Positions 1 through 10,594 of a DNA stretch of 64,000 nt are shown in pieces. Source of the DNA: Streptosporangiaceae bacterium NEAU-GS5 (GTDB taxonomy: Bacteria > Actinomycetota > Actinomycetes > Streptosporangiales > Streptosporangiaceae); assembly GCA_017592665.1 (NCBI GenBank), contig JAGFNW010000022.1, positions 104,570-168,569 on the forward strand, in the 5' to 3' direction. Position numbers and translations under genes: made by a program. The notes beneath the pieces are model-generated. The model searched no databases and was not told the origin of the DNA. It was given only the letters and a program-made list of their open reading frames with translations. How positions within the stretch are numbered: the first letter of the stretch is position 1; every line of letters starts with the position of its first letter.

Positions 1-928
1 GCCGGGACATGGCGTTCTGCGAGGAGACCGTGAACAGCTTGAACTGCGGGTTGCTCGCCTTGCGCTTGTCGTACTCGCAGGCCAGCAGGTTGGCGTCCTC
101 GGTGGCCACCGCCGGGATCTTCCGCTGCGCCTGGTCGAAGGCGGGGAAGGAGCTGGCCAGCGCCGCGCCGAAGTCCGTGGTGATCGCGTCGATCTGCGGA
201 TACTTGGCCAGCGCCGCGGTGATGACCTTCTGCGTCTGCGCCGGATCCCAGTTGGTCACCTCGAACGGGGTCTGCCCCACGAACTTGATGTCCGGGTAGT
301 CCTTGAAGACGCTCAGCATGCCGTTGTACTCGTCGAGGCTCTGCGAGTTGGCCGCCGGGCCGCCCAGGTTGAGGATGTTGCCCTTGCCGTTCAACGCCTT
401 CGCGACCCACTGCGCCCACAGCACGCCGGCCTGCTTGAAGTCGGTGTCGATGAAGTAGTCGTAGTCCGTGCCCGCCTTGCCGCCCGGGTTGACCCGGTAG
501 GGCACGGTCACCACGCCCGCCTTGTACGCGCTGCGCAACGCCGGCAGCATGGCCGGCCCGGCGTCGGGGAAGACGACCAGGGCGTCCACGCCCTTGGCCA
601 CGAAGCCCTGCACATCGGAGATGGCCTTCTGGGTGTTGCCCTGCCCGTCGGCGTAGGAGAAGGCCGTGACGTTCGGGCACTTGGCCACCTCGTCCTTGGC
701 CTCCGCGGTGGTCACCCGCCGCCAGTTGTTGCCGCCGAATCCGTCGGTGAGGGCGAGGCTGATCTTCTTTGGCCCGCACCAGGAGGGGGCGCCGGCAGGC
801 GGGTTGCCGGCGGCGGCCGGCTGATCGCCGGATCCCGACCCGGATCCCGAGGAGCCGCAGCCCGCGACGAGTACGGCGGCCACGCCTAAGGCGGCGACCA
901 GGTTACGGCGCACGTGCGTGGATGCCAT
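1..928 (-). CDS. Sugar ABC transporter substrate-binding lipoprotein (3' end outside window)
   Basis: Extracellular solute-binding lipoprotein of the ribose/periplasmic-binding-protein-1 type, the capture subunit of a sugar importer. The N-terminus has two Arg, a hydrophobic stretch and a lipobox ending LVAGC, then a Gly/Ser-rich linker (residues about 25-35), as in actinobacterial lipoproteins. The body has the family pattern: ISLALTDGFGGNNW near the start, AKGVDALVVFPDAG (the usual site where these proteins treat a sugar in the hinge cleft) and a later TTDFGAALA segment. The ATG at 926-928 is preceded by AAAGGA at about nine bases. The C-terminus runs off the left edge. It lies about 100 bases downstream of a ribose-type permease gene; the ATPase subunit is not in view and may lie to the left. 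The sugar is unknown. Confidence 0.85.
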   Translation of the reverse strand, partial: MASTHVRRNLVAALGVAAVLVAGCGSSGSGSGSGDQPAAAGNPPAGAPSWCGPKKISLALTDGFGGNNWRRVTTAEAKDEVAKCPNVTAFSYADGQGNTQKAISDVQGFVAKGVDALVVFPDAGPAMLPALRSAYKAGVVTVPYRVNPGGKAGTDYDYFIDTDFKQAGVLWAQWVAKALNGKGNILNLGGPAANSQSLDEYNGMLSVFKDYPDIKFVGQTPFEVTNWDPAQTQKVITAALAKYPQIDAITTDFGAALASSFPAFDQAQRKIPAVATEDANLLACEYDKRKASNPQFKLFTVSSQNAMSR

Positions 929-1028
929 GTGCGTCAATCCTTTCTGAGCAGCGGACGGCCACGCCGGGCATGCGGAGATCAGGTCCGCGCCCAGGGATGG
1001 CGTGTCCGGGGATATCGCTGTGATCGGG

Positions 1029-2084
1029 CTATGAGGGGGATGCCTGAGGCGCGGCGGGCCTGACCCAATCCCGCAACCGGCGCCAGTTGACGGTGTAGAC
1101 GGCGACGCCCAGCGCCAGGGCGGCCGCTTCGACGAGGTTCTTGACCGCCGCATTCACCCCGAGGGTCAACACGAACTGGTCGAGCTGGCTGAGGAAGAGG
1201 GCGGCCAACGCGCTCGCCACCGGGCTGCCCTTGCCGCCCAGTAGCGAGGTCCCGCCGAGCACGACGGCGGCGACCGATGGAAGGAGGTAGGTCTCGCCCT
1301 GGAACGCGCTCGGCGCCGTGACGATGCCGGCGAGCAGGATCCCCGCCGTGCAGTACAGCAGCGACGCCCAGACGTACGCGGCGAGTTGGTGGCGCCGGAC
1401 CGCGAGCCCGGTGGCCCGGGCGGCGGCGGCGTTCGCGCCGACCGCCTCGAACCGCCGGCCGATGACCGACTGCTTGATGACGAAGCCGACCGCCGCCGTG
1501 ATCAGGACGGCGAAGTAGACGGCGTGCGGGAGCGACAGGAATGTCCCGGTCGCGATGTCGTGCAGCACCGAGGTGGTGTTGCGCGGCGTGCCGCCCGAGA
1601 TGCCGAGGACCCCGGCGTACAGCAGGGCGTTGGCGCCGAGCGTGGTGACGATGGGCGACATGCCGAGCCGGCTGACCAGGAATCCGATGAGCAGACCGGC
1701 GGCGAGCGCGATGCCGTACGCCAGCAGGATCGCCGCCGGCAGCTTCGCGTTGTCGCCGTTCGGCTCGTGGGTGGCCACGACGACGCTGATGGAGATCATG
1801 CCGGGCACCGACAGGTCGATGCCGCCCTGCTGGACGACCAGCGTCTGGCCGACCGCGATCACCGCGAGCACCGCCGCGAACGGCAGCATGCCGAGGAACG
1901 AGCTGCGGCTCAGGCTTTCCGGCTGTAACGCGAGGCTGACCAGGAAGAGCAGGCCGGTGGCCACGACGATGGTGAGCAGCCCACGCGACGGACGGGCCCG
2001 GCCGGGCCCGGGCCGCGCGGGCCTGTCAGTCACATCGGCGTCGGTAACGTCGACCGCGCTGTCCTGGTCCACACTCGAACCCAT
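1029..2084 (-). CDS. Ribose-type (RbsC family) sugar ABC transporter permease
   Basis: Membrane permease of a carbohydrate importer, 351 aa, the usual length for RbsC/AraH-type proteins. After a charged N-terminal tail of about 30 residues there are eight to ten hydrophobic segments. The family signature VGQTLVVQQGGIDLSVPGM is present near residue 100, and GGTSLLGGKGSPV near residue 280. The ATG at 2082-2084 has GGAGG about ten bases upstream. It is followed by the sugar-binding lipoprotein gene at 928, with which it should form one transporter. The two dehydrogenase genes upstream on the same strand suggest that the substrate is a sugar or polyol that is oxidised after uptake. Confidence 0.85.
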   Translation of the reverse strand: MGSSVDQDSAVDVTDADVTDRPARPGPGRARPSRGLLTIVVATGLLFLVSLALQPESLSRSSFLGMLPFAAVLAVIAVGQTLVVQQGGIDLSVPGMISISVVVATHEPNGDNAKLPAAILLAYGIALAAGLLIGFLVSRLGMSPIVTTLGANALLYAGVLGISGGTPRNTTSVLHDIATGTFLSLPHAVYFAVLITAAVGFVIKQSVIGRRFEAVGANAAAARATGLAVRRHQLAAYVWASLLYCTAGILLAGIVTAPSAFQGETYLLPSVAAVVLGGTSLLGGKGSPVASALAALFLSQLDQFVLTLGVNAAVKNLVEAAALALGVAVYTVNWRRLRDWVRPAAPQASPS

Positions 2085-2215
2085 CGGCTAACCGCCTCCA
2101 GCCGTGTCTCACATTGCTCGGCCTCAGGTGTTTAGTAATGCTGGACGCTGAGCAGTACGGCGTCAATAGATAGAGCACGTTCGGTTAACGGAATGTTGCT
2201 TGGAGGGCCATACCG

Positions 2216-2240
2216 TGGACCAGGACCGTACAGTGGTCCA
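2216..2240. terminator. Inverted repeat just past the dehydrogenase operon
   Basis: TGGACCA (2216-2222) and TGGTCCA (2234-2240) form a perfect 7-bp inverted repeat with an 11-nt spacer. It starts four bases beyond the stop of the minus-strand dehydrogenase at 2244 and precedes the transporter genes. There is no T-run, so it could be a weak terminator or attenuator, or an operator for the transporter genes. Confidence 0.35.
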
Positions 2241-2243
2241 GTC

Positions 2244-3311
2244 TCAGCGTGCGGGATCGACCAGGATCTTGCCGCTCGCCCGCCCGTGCAGCAGGGCTTC
2301 GAGGCCGTCGCTCACCAGGTCGTCCAGCCCGATCACACGGTCCAGGATGAGCCCGGCCGGCCCGTCGCCCTCGAGCAGGCGCAGCGCCTCGGGGAGGTCG
2401 TCGGCGCAGACGTGCGCGACGGTCGTGGCCAGGTCGACCTCGCGCAGCGTGGCCTGGGCGAGTTCCAGCGGCTGAGCCCCGTGCGGGAGCCCGACCTGCA
2501 GAATCCGGCCACCGCGCGCGGCCATCAGCAGCGCGTTCTGGGCGCCCCCCGCGACGCCGGTCGCCTCGATGACGACGTCGGCGCCCTCGGGGCCGATCAG
2601 CGCGAGCACGGCGTCCACCACAGGCACGTCCCGCGTGTTGAGCGTGTCGGTGGCACCAAGCGCGCGGGCCGTGGCGAGCCGTCCGTCGTCCACGTCCACC
2701 GCGACGACCCTGGCAGGCGGCCGGGCGCGCAGGCCGCAGAGGATGAACGAGCCGATCGCGCCGGCGCCGATGAGGACCACCACGTCGTCTGGCCCTGGTG
2801 ACGCGCGGCGCACCGCGTGCAGGCCGACGGCCAGCGGCTGGGCCAGGCCGGCCGCGTCGTCGCCGCATCCGGCCGGGATCGGCACGCAGGTCGCGGCCGG
2901 AGCGGCCACGTATTCGGCGAGCCCGCCGTCGGCGTTCAGGCCGAGCGTCCAATAGCGCGCGCACAGGTTGGTGCGTCCCTTCGCGCACCAGCGGCAGCGG
3001 CCGCAGGACACGCCCGCGCCGCAGGCCACCCTGGTCCCTGTCAGGTCAGGTGTGCCCGGGCCGACGGCCACCACCTCACCGGCGAACTCATGCCCGAGGA
3101 TCATCGGGCCGAGGTGGCCGCTGTGCGGGTGCCGTTCGCGCAGGGGGATCATGCCGGGGCCGCGCGCGTACTCGGACGCGTCGGTGCCGCAGATCCCGGC
3201 CCTGGTCACCCGGATCAGCACGGCGCCGTCACCAGGCTCGGGCACGGGCCGCGACTCGACGCGAACATCACCCGGCCCGTAGTAAACGGCCGCGCGCATG
3301 CCGTACGTCAT
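2244..3311 (-). CDS. Zinc-dependent alcohol/polyol dehydrogenase (MDR family)
   Basis: Medium-chain NAD(P)-dependent dehydrogenase, 355 aa. The catalytic zinc ligands are in GICGTDASEY (Cys near residue 40) and GHEFAGEV. The structural zinc lobe is intact with four cysteines in CGAGVSCGRCRWC and the following NLCARY. The Rossmann dinucleotide fold starts at VVLIGAGAIGSF near residue 180. This pattern is typical of threonine-3-dehydrogenase, sorbitol and galactitol dehydrogenases. Its start overlaps the stop of the upstream dehydrogenase by four bases (ATGA, 3308-3311), so translation is probably coupled. With the sugar transporter downstream a polyol or sugar substrate is likely, but this is inferred from context only. 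Confidence 0.85.
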   Translation of the reverse strand: MTYGMRAAVYYGPGDVRVESRPVPEPGDGAVLIRVTRAGICGTDASEYARGPGMIPLRERHPHSGHLGPMILGHEFAGEVVAVGPGTPDLTGTRVACGAGVSCGRCRWCAKGRTNLCARYWTLGLNADGGLAEYVAAPAATCVPIPAGCGDDAAGLAQPLAVGLHAVRRASPGPDDVVVLIGAGAIGSFILCGLRARPPARVVAVDVDDGRLATARALGATDTLNTRDVPVVDAVLALIGPEGADVVIEATGVAGGAQNALLMAARGGRILQVGLPHGAQPLELAQATLREVDLATTVAHVCADDLPEALRLLEGDGPAGLILDRVIGLDDLVSDGLEALLHGRASGKILVDPAR

Positions 3312-4282
3312 CGAGCGGCCGACTCGAGGTGGATCTTGACGTGCCGCCCCTCCCGGGCCGCCTCGACCGCCGACGACGCCTCCGCCAGCGGCACCGCGCT
3401 CGTCACCAGAGGCGACAGGTCCAGGCCCGTCCGGTCGAGGAAGCGCAGCGTGCGCGGCCAGACCCCGGGAGAGCCGATGATGCCGCGGATCTGCAGCTCC
3501 TTGGACTGAATGAGGCCGAGCGCGGCCGGGGCCCGATCGCCGACGTTGATGCCGATGTACACCAGCCGGGCACGGAAGCCGGCCGCCTCCAGCGCGGCGG
3601 CCATGGCCTGCGGGTTGCCGGTCGCCTCGAACACCACGTCGGCGCCGCGGCCACCGGTCGCCGCCATGAACGCGTCCGCGAAGCCGTCAGCCGCCGGATC
3701 GAGATGCACTTCGGCGCCCAGACGCAAAGCCAGTTCGGCACGTTGCGGCGCCGGCTCCAGCACGATCACCCGGGCGCCCTTGGCGGCGGCCGCGGCGACC
3801 ACGCCGAGGCCGATCGGCCCGGCGCCGAAAACCGCGACCGTGTCGCCGGCGTCCAGGTCGTCGGCCCGCAGCGTGGCGTAGTAGCCGCAGCTGAACGGCT
3901 CGACCAGAGCGCCCTGCCGCCAGCTCAGGTTGTCCGGCAGGTGGTGCAGCCACTCGGGTCTGGCCACGAAGTATTCGGCCGCGGCACCGCTGATGCTGAA
4001 GCCGAAGTGGTCGGCGCCGATGACGCACTCGCCCACCACGCGGTCGCCCGGCGCAAGGCCGCGGACTTCCTTGCCCACGTCCACGATCTCGCCGGACCAC
4101 TCGTGGCCAGGAATAACGGGATAACTGAACGGGATGATGTAGCGGCCTTCGAGCAACTCGATGTCCGAGTGGCAGATGCCGACGGCGCGGGCGGCGACGA
4201 GCACCTCGTCCGGCCCGATTGTGGGAGTGGGCAGATCGACGACACGTGACGCGGAGTCGCCGACGAACTGGAGCGCCTTCAC
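3308..4282 (-). CDS. Alcohol dehydrogenase, MDR family, lacking the structural zinc lobe
   Basis: Medium-chain dehydrogenase/reductase, 324 aa. Catalytic-zinc motifs are present: GICHSDIELLEG near residue 38 and PGHEWSGEIVDVG near residue 58. Where its neighbour has four structural cysteines this protein has GECVIGADHFGFSIS, so the structural zinc site is absent or reduced, which fits its shorter length. The Rossmann motif VAVFGAGPIGLGVV lies near residue 150. It is the first of two coupled dehydrogenase genes downstream of the XRE-cupin regulator, and may catalyse a sequential or alternative oxidation of the same imported compound. Confidence 0.8.
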   Translation of the reverse strand: MKALQFVGDSASRVVDLPTPTIGPDEVLVAARAVGICHSDIELLEGRYIIPFSYPVIPGHEWSGEIVDVGKEVRGLAPGDRVVGECVIGADHFGFSISGAAAEYFVARPEWLHHLPDNLSWRQGALVEPFSCGYYATLRADDLDAGDTVAVFGAGPIGLGVVAAAAAKGARVIVLEPAPQRAELALRLGAEVHLDPAADGFADAFMAATGGRGADVVFEATGNPQAMAAALEAAGFRARLVYIGINVGDRAPAALGLIQSKELQIRGIIGSPGVWPRTLRFLDRTGLDLSPLVTSAVPLAEASSAVEAAREGRHVKIHLESAAR

Positions 4283-4335
4283 AGCCGCAAAACGTACGCC
4301 TATGGTGAACAGCCGTCAATAATGACCGTACTACC

Positions 4336-5121
4336 TCAGTGCAGGCCTGTGTGCCTGTCGCGTACGAACCAGATCGCCTCGACCGGCACCTCGCCGACGT
4401 TGGCCAGCCGGTGGGGGGTGGCCGAGTCGAAGGAGATGGCGTCGCCCGGGTGCAGCCGGAACGACTCGAAGCCCAGCGTCACCTCCAGCGTGCCGGAGAT
4501 GATGTAGCCGTGCTCGATCCCGCTGTGCCTGGTCAGCCGGTCATCAGGGGTCGAGCTGCCGCCCACGTCGTACGTCACGTACAGGAAGTCGATCGAGGCG
4601 TCGTGCATGGACGACAGCTGCTCCCACACGACGCCCGAGTCGAGCACGAGGCGCCGCCGCATCGAGGGCGCCACGACTGGCGAATGCGGGTGGTCCGCCC
4701 GCTGCGGCGCGGCGGGCGCGGGCGCGACCGGAGGCACCGGCGCGACCGGCGCGGGCTCGCCGTTGCTGAACAGCTCGTCGAGGGACAGGTCGAGCGCCGT
4801 GCAGATCATGTAGAGCGTGGCCACCGATGGCCGGCCCTTGCCCAGCTCGATCTGGGACAGGAACGAGGCGGAGACCCCCAGTTCGCGGCCGAGCCGCCGG
4901 AGAGACATGCCGAGACTCTCCCGCTTGGTGCGCAGCCGCGCGCCCACGTTGCCGACCACCTCGCGAGCCTCCGCGCTCGCCGCGGCCTCGTCGTCGCCGG
5001 CCGGCCTGGCCGCGCCTTGCCGTGCGCCAGTCCCCCTCGTCCCGTTCGGCAGTGCCGCCAACGAACTCACCCTTTCGACATATCGACCGGCATGCTGGCG
5101 CCTACCGCCATTATCGTTCAC
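4336..5121 (-). CDS. XRE-family transcriptional regulator with C-terminal cupin domain
   Basis: DNA-binding regulator, 261 aa from the GTG at 5119-5121. An unusual N-terminal tail rich in Ala, Gly and Arg (residues 1-55) precedes an XRE helix-turn-helix: LRTKRESLGMSLRRLGRELG followed by VSASFLSQIELGKGRPS. An Ala/Pro-rich linker leads to a cupin sensor domain (about residues 170-255) containing HSGIEHGYIISGTLEVTLG and LHPGDAISFDSATPHRL. The HTH-cupin family usually senses a small metabolite. A second in-frame GTG at 5068-5070 could be the true start, because the tail is not conserved-looking and the first start overlaps the palindromes at 5120-5141. It probably controls the dehydrogenase and transporter genes downstream, and perhaps the divergent reductase. 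Confidence 0.82.
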   Translation of the reverse strand: MNDNGGRRQHAGRYVERVSSLAALPNGTRGTGARQGAARPAGDDEAAASAEAREVVGNVGARLRTKRESLGMSLRRLGRELGVSASFLSQIELGKGRPSVATLYMICTALDLSLDELFSNGEPAPVAPVPPVAPAPAAPQRADHPHSPVVAPSMRRRLVLDSGVVWEQLSSMHDASIDFLYVTYDVGGSSTPDDRLTRHSGIEHGYIISGTLEVTLGFESFRLHPGDAISFDSATPHRLANVGEVPVEAIWFVRDRHTGLH

Positions 5122-5141
5122 TGTTACTTGACGACAGTCAA
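5120..5141. promoter_or_regulatory. Overlapping palindromes between divergent genes, candidate XRE operator
   Basis: TTGAC-GACA-GTCAA (5128-5141) is a perfect inverted repeat, and ACTGT (5120-5124) with ACAGT (5134-5138) forms a second one interleaved with it. They lie in the short gap between the XRE-cupin gene and the divergent reductase gene, a usual place for an autoregulatory operator. Confidence 0.4.
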
Positions 5142-5198
5142 CCGCTGGTCCACGCTAGCGAGACTGAATGATCCGACGCAGAGAGCGAGGCGGCGGCG

Positions 5199-6272
5199 AT
5201 GGGGCGAGGCAACGCGCTGGTGGTCGGTGTGACCGGGATCTCGGGGCACAACGCGGCCGAGCGGCTGACCAGATCAGGCTGGACCGTCTACGGCCTGTCG
5301 CGGTCGGGGACCTGCGCCGCCGAAGGCGTGACCCCGATCCAGGCGGACGTCACCGACGCCGAGGCGACGGCCCTTGCCCTCGCGCCGCTCGACGTCACTC
5401 ACGTCTTCTACTGCACCTGGTCGCGGCAGTCCGACGAAGCGGCCAACTGCGCCGTCAACGGGGCCATGCTCCGCAACGTGCTGCGCGCCGCCGCGGGCGG
5501 CCGGCTGCAACATGTAGCGCTGGTCACCGGGCTCAAGCACTATCTCGGACCGTTCGAGGCGTACGCGAAGACGCCCATGGAGACCCCGTTCCGCGAGGAG
5601 CAGCCGCGCCTGCCGTACCAGAACTTCTACTACGACCAAGAAGACATCCTCTTCGAAGAGTCTGAACGGCACGGCTTCACCTGGTCGGTGCACCGGCCGC
5701 ACACGATGATCGGGTGGGCCCTGGGCAACGTCATGAACATGGGCGTCACGCTCGCTGTTTACGGGGCGCTGTGCCGGGAGACCGGGCAGCCGTTCGTGTT
5801 CCCCGGGTCGCCGCAGCAGTACGAGGGCGTCACCGACATCACCGACGCCCGGCTGCTGGCCCGCCAGCTCGACTGGGCCGCCACCACCCCGGAAGCGGCC
5901 GATCAGGCCATGAACACCGTCAACGGCGACCTGTTCCGCTGGCGTCGCATGTGGACGGTCGTCGCCGACGGCCTCGGCCTCGAACCAGCCCCCTATCCCG
6001 GCCATCCCGACCCGCTCGAACCGCGCTTCCACGACGCGCAGGACGTGTGGGATCGGATCGTCAAGCGGCACAACCTCCAGCCCTATCCGCTCGGCACGCT
6101 CGCCTCGTGGTGGCACACCGACGGCGACCTCGGCCGCACCACCGAAACCTTCGCCGACATGTCCAAGAGCCGCCGCCTGGGTTTCCTCGAATACCAGGAC
6201 TCGTCCCGATCCTTCCTCGACCTGTTCGACACCTTGCGCACGCAGCGGATCATCCCGCCGCTCAACGCCTGA
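5199..6272 (+). CDS. PRISE-type SDR reductase (progesterone 5-beta-reductase/iridoid synthase-like)
   Basis: NAD(P)H-dependent enone reductase-like protein of the extended short-chain dehydrogenase superfamily, 357 aa. The N-terminal nucleotide motif is VVGVTGISGHNAAERL. The diagnostic NFYYDQEDILFE segment near residue 145 contains the catalytic tyrosine of the PRISE (VEP1) family. WSVHRPHTMIGWALGN follows, and the C-terminal part matches the substrate-lid region of the family. The ATG is preceded by a GCGAGG site. The next gene begins 10 bases after its stop, so the two form an operon divergent from the XRE regulator. PRISE enzymes reduce activated C=C bonds; the substrate here is unknown. 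Confidence 0.8.
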   Translation: MGRGNALVVGVTGISGHNAAERLTRSGWTVYGLSRSGTCAAEGVTPIQADVTDAEATALALAPLDVTHVFYCTWSRQSDEAANCAVNGAMLRNVLRAAAGGRLQHVALVTGLKHYLGPFEAYAKTPMETPFREEQPRLPYQNFYYDQEDILFEESERHGFTWSVHRPHTMIGWALGNVMNMGVTLAVYGALCRETGQPFVFPGSPQQYEGVTDITDARLLARQLDWAATTPEAADQAMNTVNGDLFRWRRMWTVVADGLGLEPAPYPGHPDPLEPRFHDAQDVWDRIVKRHNLQPYPLGTLASWWHTDGDLGRTTETFADMSKSRRLGFLEYQDSSRSFLDLFDTLRTQRIIPPLNA

Positions 6273-6282
6273 TCAGGTCCCG

Positions 6283-7173
6283 ATGAGCCCACAACCCGCC
6301 ATCGCATTCCTGGGCCTCGGCCGGATGGGCACGCCCATGGCCACCAACCTCGCCAAGGCCGGATTCCCGCTCGTGCTGCACAATCGCACCCACGCCAAGG
6401 CGGAAGCCCTCGCCACGCAGCTGGACGCGACCACCGCCGGCACCGCGCGCGAGGCCGCCGCGGCGGCCGAAATCGTGCTCACCATGCTGGCCGACGAGGC
6501 AGCCCTGCGTGCCGCCTACGACGGCCCGGACGGCGTGCTCGCCGGGCTGCGCCCCGGCAGCGTCGCGGTCGACATGGGCACTACAGGCCCCATCGGCGTC
6601 GCCCGGCTCGCCACCGCCGTGGCCGCCCGCGGCGGCGACCTGATCGACGCCCCCGTCTCCGGCAGCACGGCCGCGGCCGAGGCCGCCGCCCTCACGGTCA
6701 TGGCCGGAGGCGCGCCTGCCGCCGTGGATCGGGTCCGCCCAGTGCTCCAAGCCGTCGGCCGAACGGTCTACCACCTCGGCCCCGTCGGCTCAGGATCGGC
6801 CATGAAGCTGGCCGTGAACGCCGTCATCTTCGCGCTCGGCCAGGCCGTCTCCGAAGCCCTCGTACTGGCCGAACGGGCCGGCATCGACCGCGCCCTCGCC
6901 TACGACGTCTTCGAGAACAGCGCCGTCGCGGCCCCGATGGTGAAATACCGGCACGACGCGTTCCTGCGCCCGGACGACACACCGGCCGCCTTCGCCCTGC
7001 GCCTGGCCGCCAAGGACCTCCGCCTCATCACCACGCTAGCCGCCGACCTCGGAGTCCCCATCCCACAAGCGACCACCAACCTCCAGGTCATCGACGCAGC
7101 CATCGAGGCCGGCCTCGCCGACCACGACATGTCCGCCATCGCCACCTACCTCCGCCATCTCCCCCACCCCTAA
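6283..7173 (+). CDS. NAD(P)-dependent oxidoreductase, 3-hydroxyisobutyrate dehydrogenase family
   Basis: Beta-hydroxyacid dehydrogenase, 296 aa, the usual length. The N-terminal Rossmann motif FLGLGRMGTPMATNLAKAG is followed by the substrate-binding signature DAPVSGSTAAAEAAALTVMAGG near residue 125 and by the catalytic-lysine region GSGSAMKLAVNAV near residue 170. The all-helical C-terminal dimerisation domain is complete. It is second in a two-gene operon with the PRISE-like reductase. Family members oxidise 3-hydroxyisobutyrate, tartronate semialdehyde or related hydroxyacids; the motif set does not decide between them. Confidence 0.85.
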   Translation: MSPQPAIAFLGLGRMGTPMATNLAKAGFPLVLHNRTHAKAEALATQLDATTAGTAREAAAAAEIVLTMLADEAALRAAYDGPDGVLAGLRPGSVAVDMGTTGPIGVARLATAVAARGGDLIDAPVSGSTAAAEAAALTVMAGGAPAAVDRVRPVLQAVGRTVYHLGPVGSGSAMKLAVNAVIFALGQAVSEALVLAERAGIDRALAYDVFENSAVAAPMVKYRHDAFLRPDDTPAAFALRLAAKDLRLITTLAADLGVPIPQATTNLQVIDAAIEAGLADHDMSAIATYLRHLPHP

Positions 7174-7228
7174 CCCTTCACGGCGCGAGGGCGAGGTAAG
7201 GGGGCGAAGTGCAGGGCGGGGGGTGGGG

Positions 7229-7926
7229 TTAGAGGCCGAGGTAGATGCGGCGGACTTTGGGGTCGCCGCGGAGGGCTTGGGAGGTGCCGGTCATGGCGAT
7301 TTCGCCGTTTTCCATCACCAGGGACCGCGTGGTCACTTCGAAGGTGAGCTTGGCGTTCTGTTCGACCAGCAGGATGGCCGTGCCGTCTTCGTTGAGGCGT
7401 TTCAGCACGGCCAGGATGTCTTCGACGAGCTTGGGTGACAGTCCCATCGAAGGCTCGTCCAGCAAAATCAATCGTGGCTGGGACATCAGCGCCCGGCCGA
7501 TGGCGAGCATTTGCTGCTGCCCGCCCGACAGGGCGCCCGCGAGGCGGTGCCTCATCTCGGCCAGCACTGGAAACAACCCGTAAACCTGATCAAAGGAGAT
7601 CCGGCGCCACGACCGGGTGTATGCGCCGAGCAAAAGGTTGTTCTCCACGGACAGACCCGGGAAGACATGCCGGCCTTCCGGCACGTAGCCGATCCCGGCG
7701 CGAACGACCTGGTGGGCTGGAGTCCGATTGAGGTCGCGCTCCCCGTAGCGTAGGACGGCGGCAGTTCGTGGCGCGAGCCCCATGATGGCCTTCAGCGTCG
7801 ACGTCTTGCCGGCGCCGTTGGCCCCGATGATGCCGACCGCCTCCCCGGCGGCCACGCTGAACGCGACGTCGTGCACGGCGCGCACGCCTCCGTAGCGTAG
7901 CCCGAGCCCTTCCACGGTCAGCGTGC

Positions 7927-7930
<4 letters not shown>
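7229..7930 (-). CDS. livF: Branched-chain-amino-acid-type ABC transporter ATPase (LivF)
   Basis: Cytoplasmic ATPase of a HAAT-family importer, 233 aa. Walker A is GANGAGKTSTLKAI near residue 38, the signature is LSGGQQQMLAIGRALM, and Walker B is PRLILLDEPSMGLSP. The C-terminal MTGTSQALRGDPKVRRIYLG is typical of LivF. Its start overlaps the end of the livM-livG fusion by four bases (ATGA at 7927-7930). It is the last gene of the transporter operon and converges on the hydroxyacid dehydrogenase gene. Confidence 0.92.
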
Positions 7931-9719
<1,789 letters not shown>

Positions 9720-9723
<4 letters not shown>

Positions 9724-10589
9724 GCCCGGTTCACCGTCCTCTCGCCGAAGATGCCGGTGGGCCTGATCATGATCGCGACCGCGAAGACCACGAAGACGAC
9801 CAGTTCGGAGTAGCCCTGGAAGGTCCCGGCCGCGAAGGAGTCGAGGATCCCGAAGGCCAGGCCGCCAAGGATGGCGCCGGGGATGTTGCCGAACCCGCCG
9901 ATGATGGCCGCGGCGAAGCCTTTGATGCCGAGCGAGCCTCCCATCGTGGGGCTGACGTACAGCATGGGCCCGATCAGGCCGCCGGCGAGCGCCGCGAGGC
10001 CCGCGCCGATGGCGAAGGCGATCGCGTTGCTCCGCCCGACGTGGATGCCCACGGCGGTGGCGGCCTGCGGATCCATGGCGGCGGCCTGCATGGCGACGCC
10101 GCGTTTCGTGCGCTGCAGGAACAGGGCGAGCAGCACGGTGGCGGCGGCCGCGACGACGATCACCACGAGGCTGTACGTCCTGATCCGGATGCCGAGGATG
10201 TCGACGGGCGCGGCGGCGACGGGCGAGGGCACCGCGTGGCCCGTGGCCCCCCAGATGAGGATGGCCAGGGCTTCGAGCACCGTGCCGAAGCCGATGGTGC
10301 CGATCAGCATCAGGTCGAAGTCGCGGCCTTCGAGCGGGCGCAGGACCCGCTCGATGATCAGCCCGACCAGGCCCGTCACGACGATGGCGACCGCGATCGC
10401 CAGGGGGAACGGCAACCGGCCCGCCATGGAGAAGGTCGAGGCGGTGTACGCCCCGATCATCACGACGCTGCCGTGCGCGAAGTTGACCAGCCCCATCGTC
10501 CGGTAGACGATCGAGAATCCCATCGCGACCAGGGCGTAGACGGCCCCGAAGCCGATCCCTCCGACGAGGGTCTGCAGAAAGACCTGCAT
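9720..10589 (-). CDS. livH: Branched-chain-amino-acid-type ABC permease (LivH)
   Basis: Inner-membrane permease, 289 aa from the ATG at 10587-10589, which begins MQVFLQTLVGGIGFGAVYAL. The LivH signature region VYRTMGLVNFAHGSVVMIGAY is near residue 30, followed by seven more hydrophobic segments. Its start lies five bases after the stop of the binding-protein gene, and its stop overlaps livM-livG, so the operon is tightly coupled. An open frame extending upstream to 11804 is antisense or out of frame with livJ and was not used. Confidence 0.9.
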
Positions 10590-10594
10590 GCCGC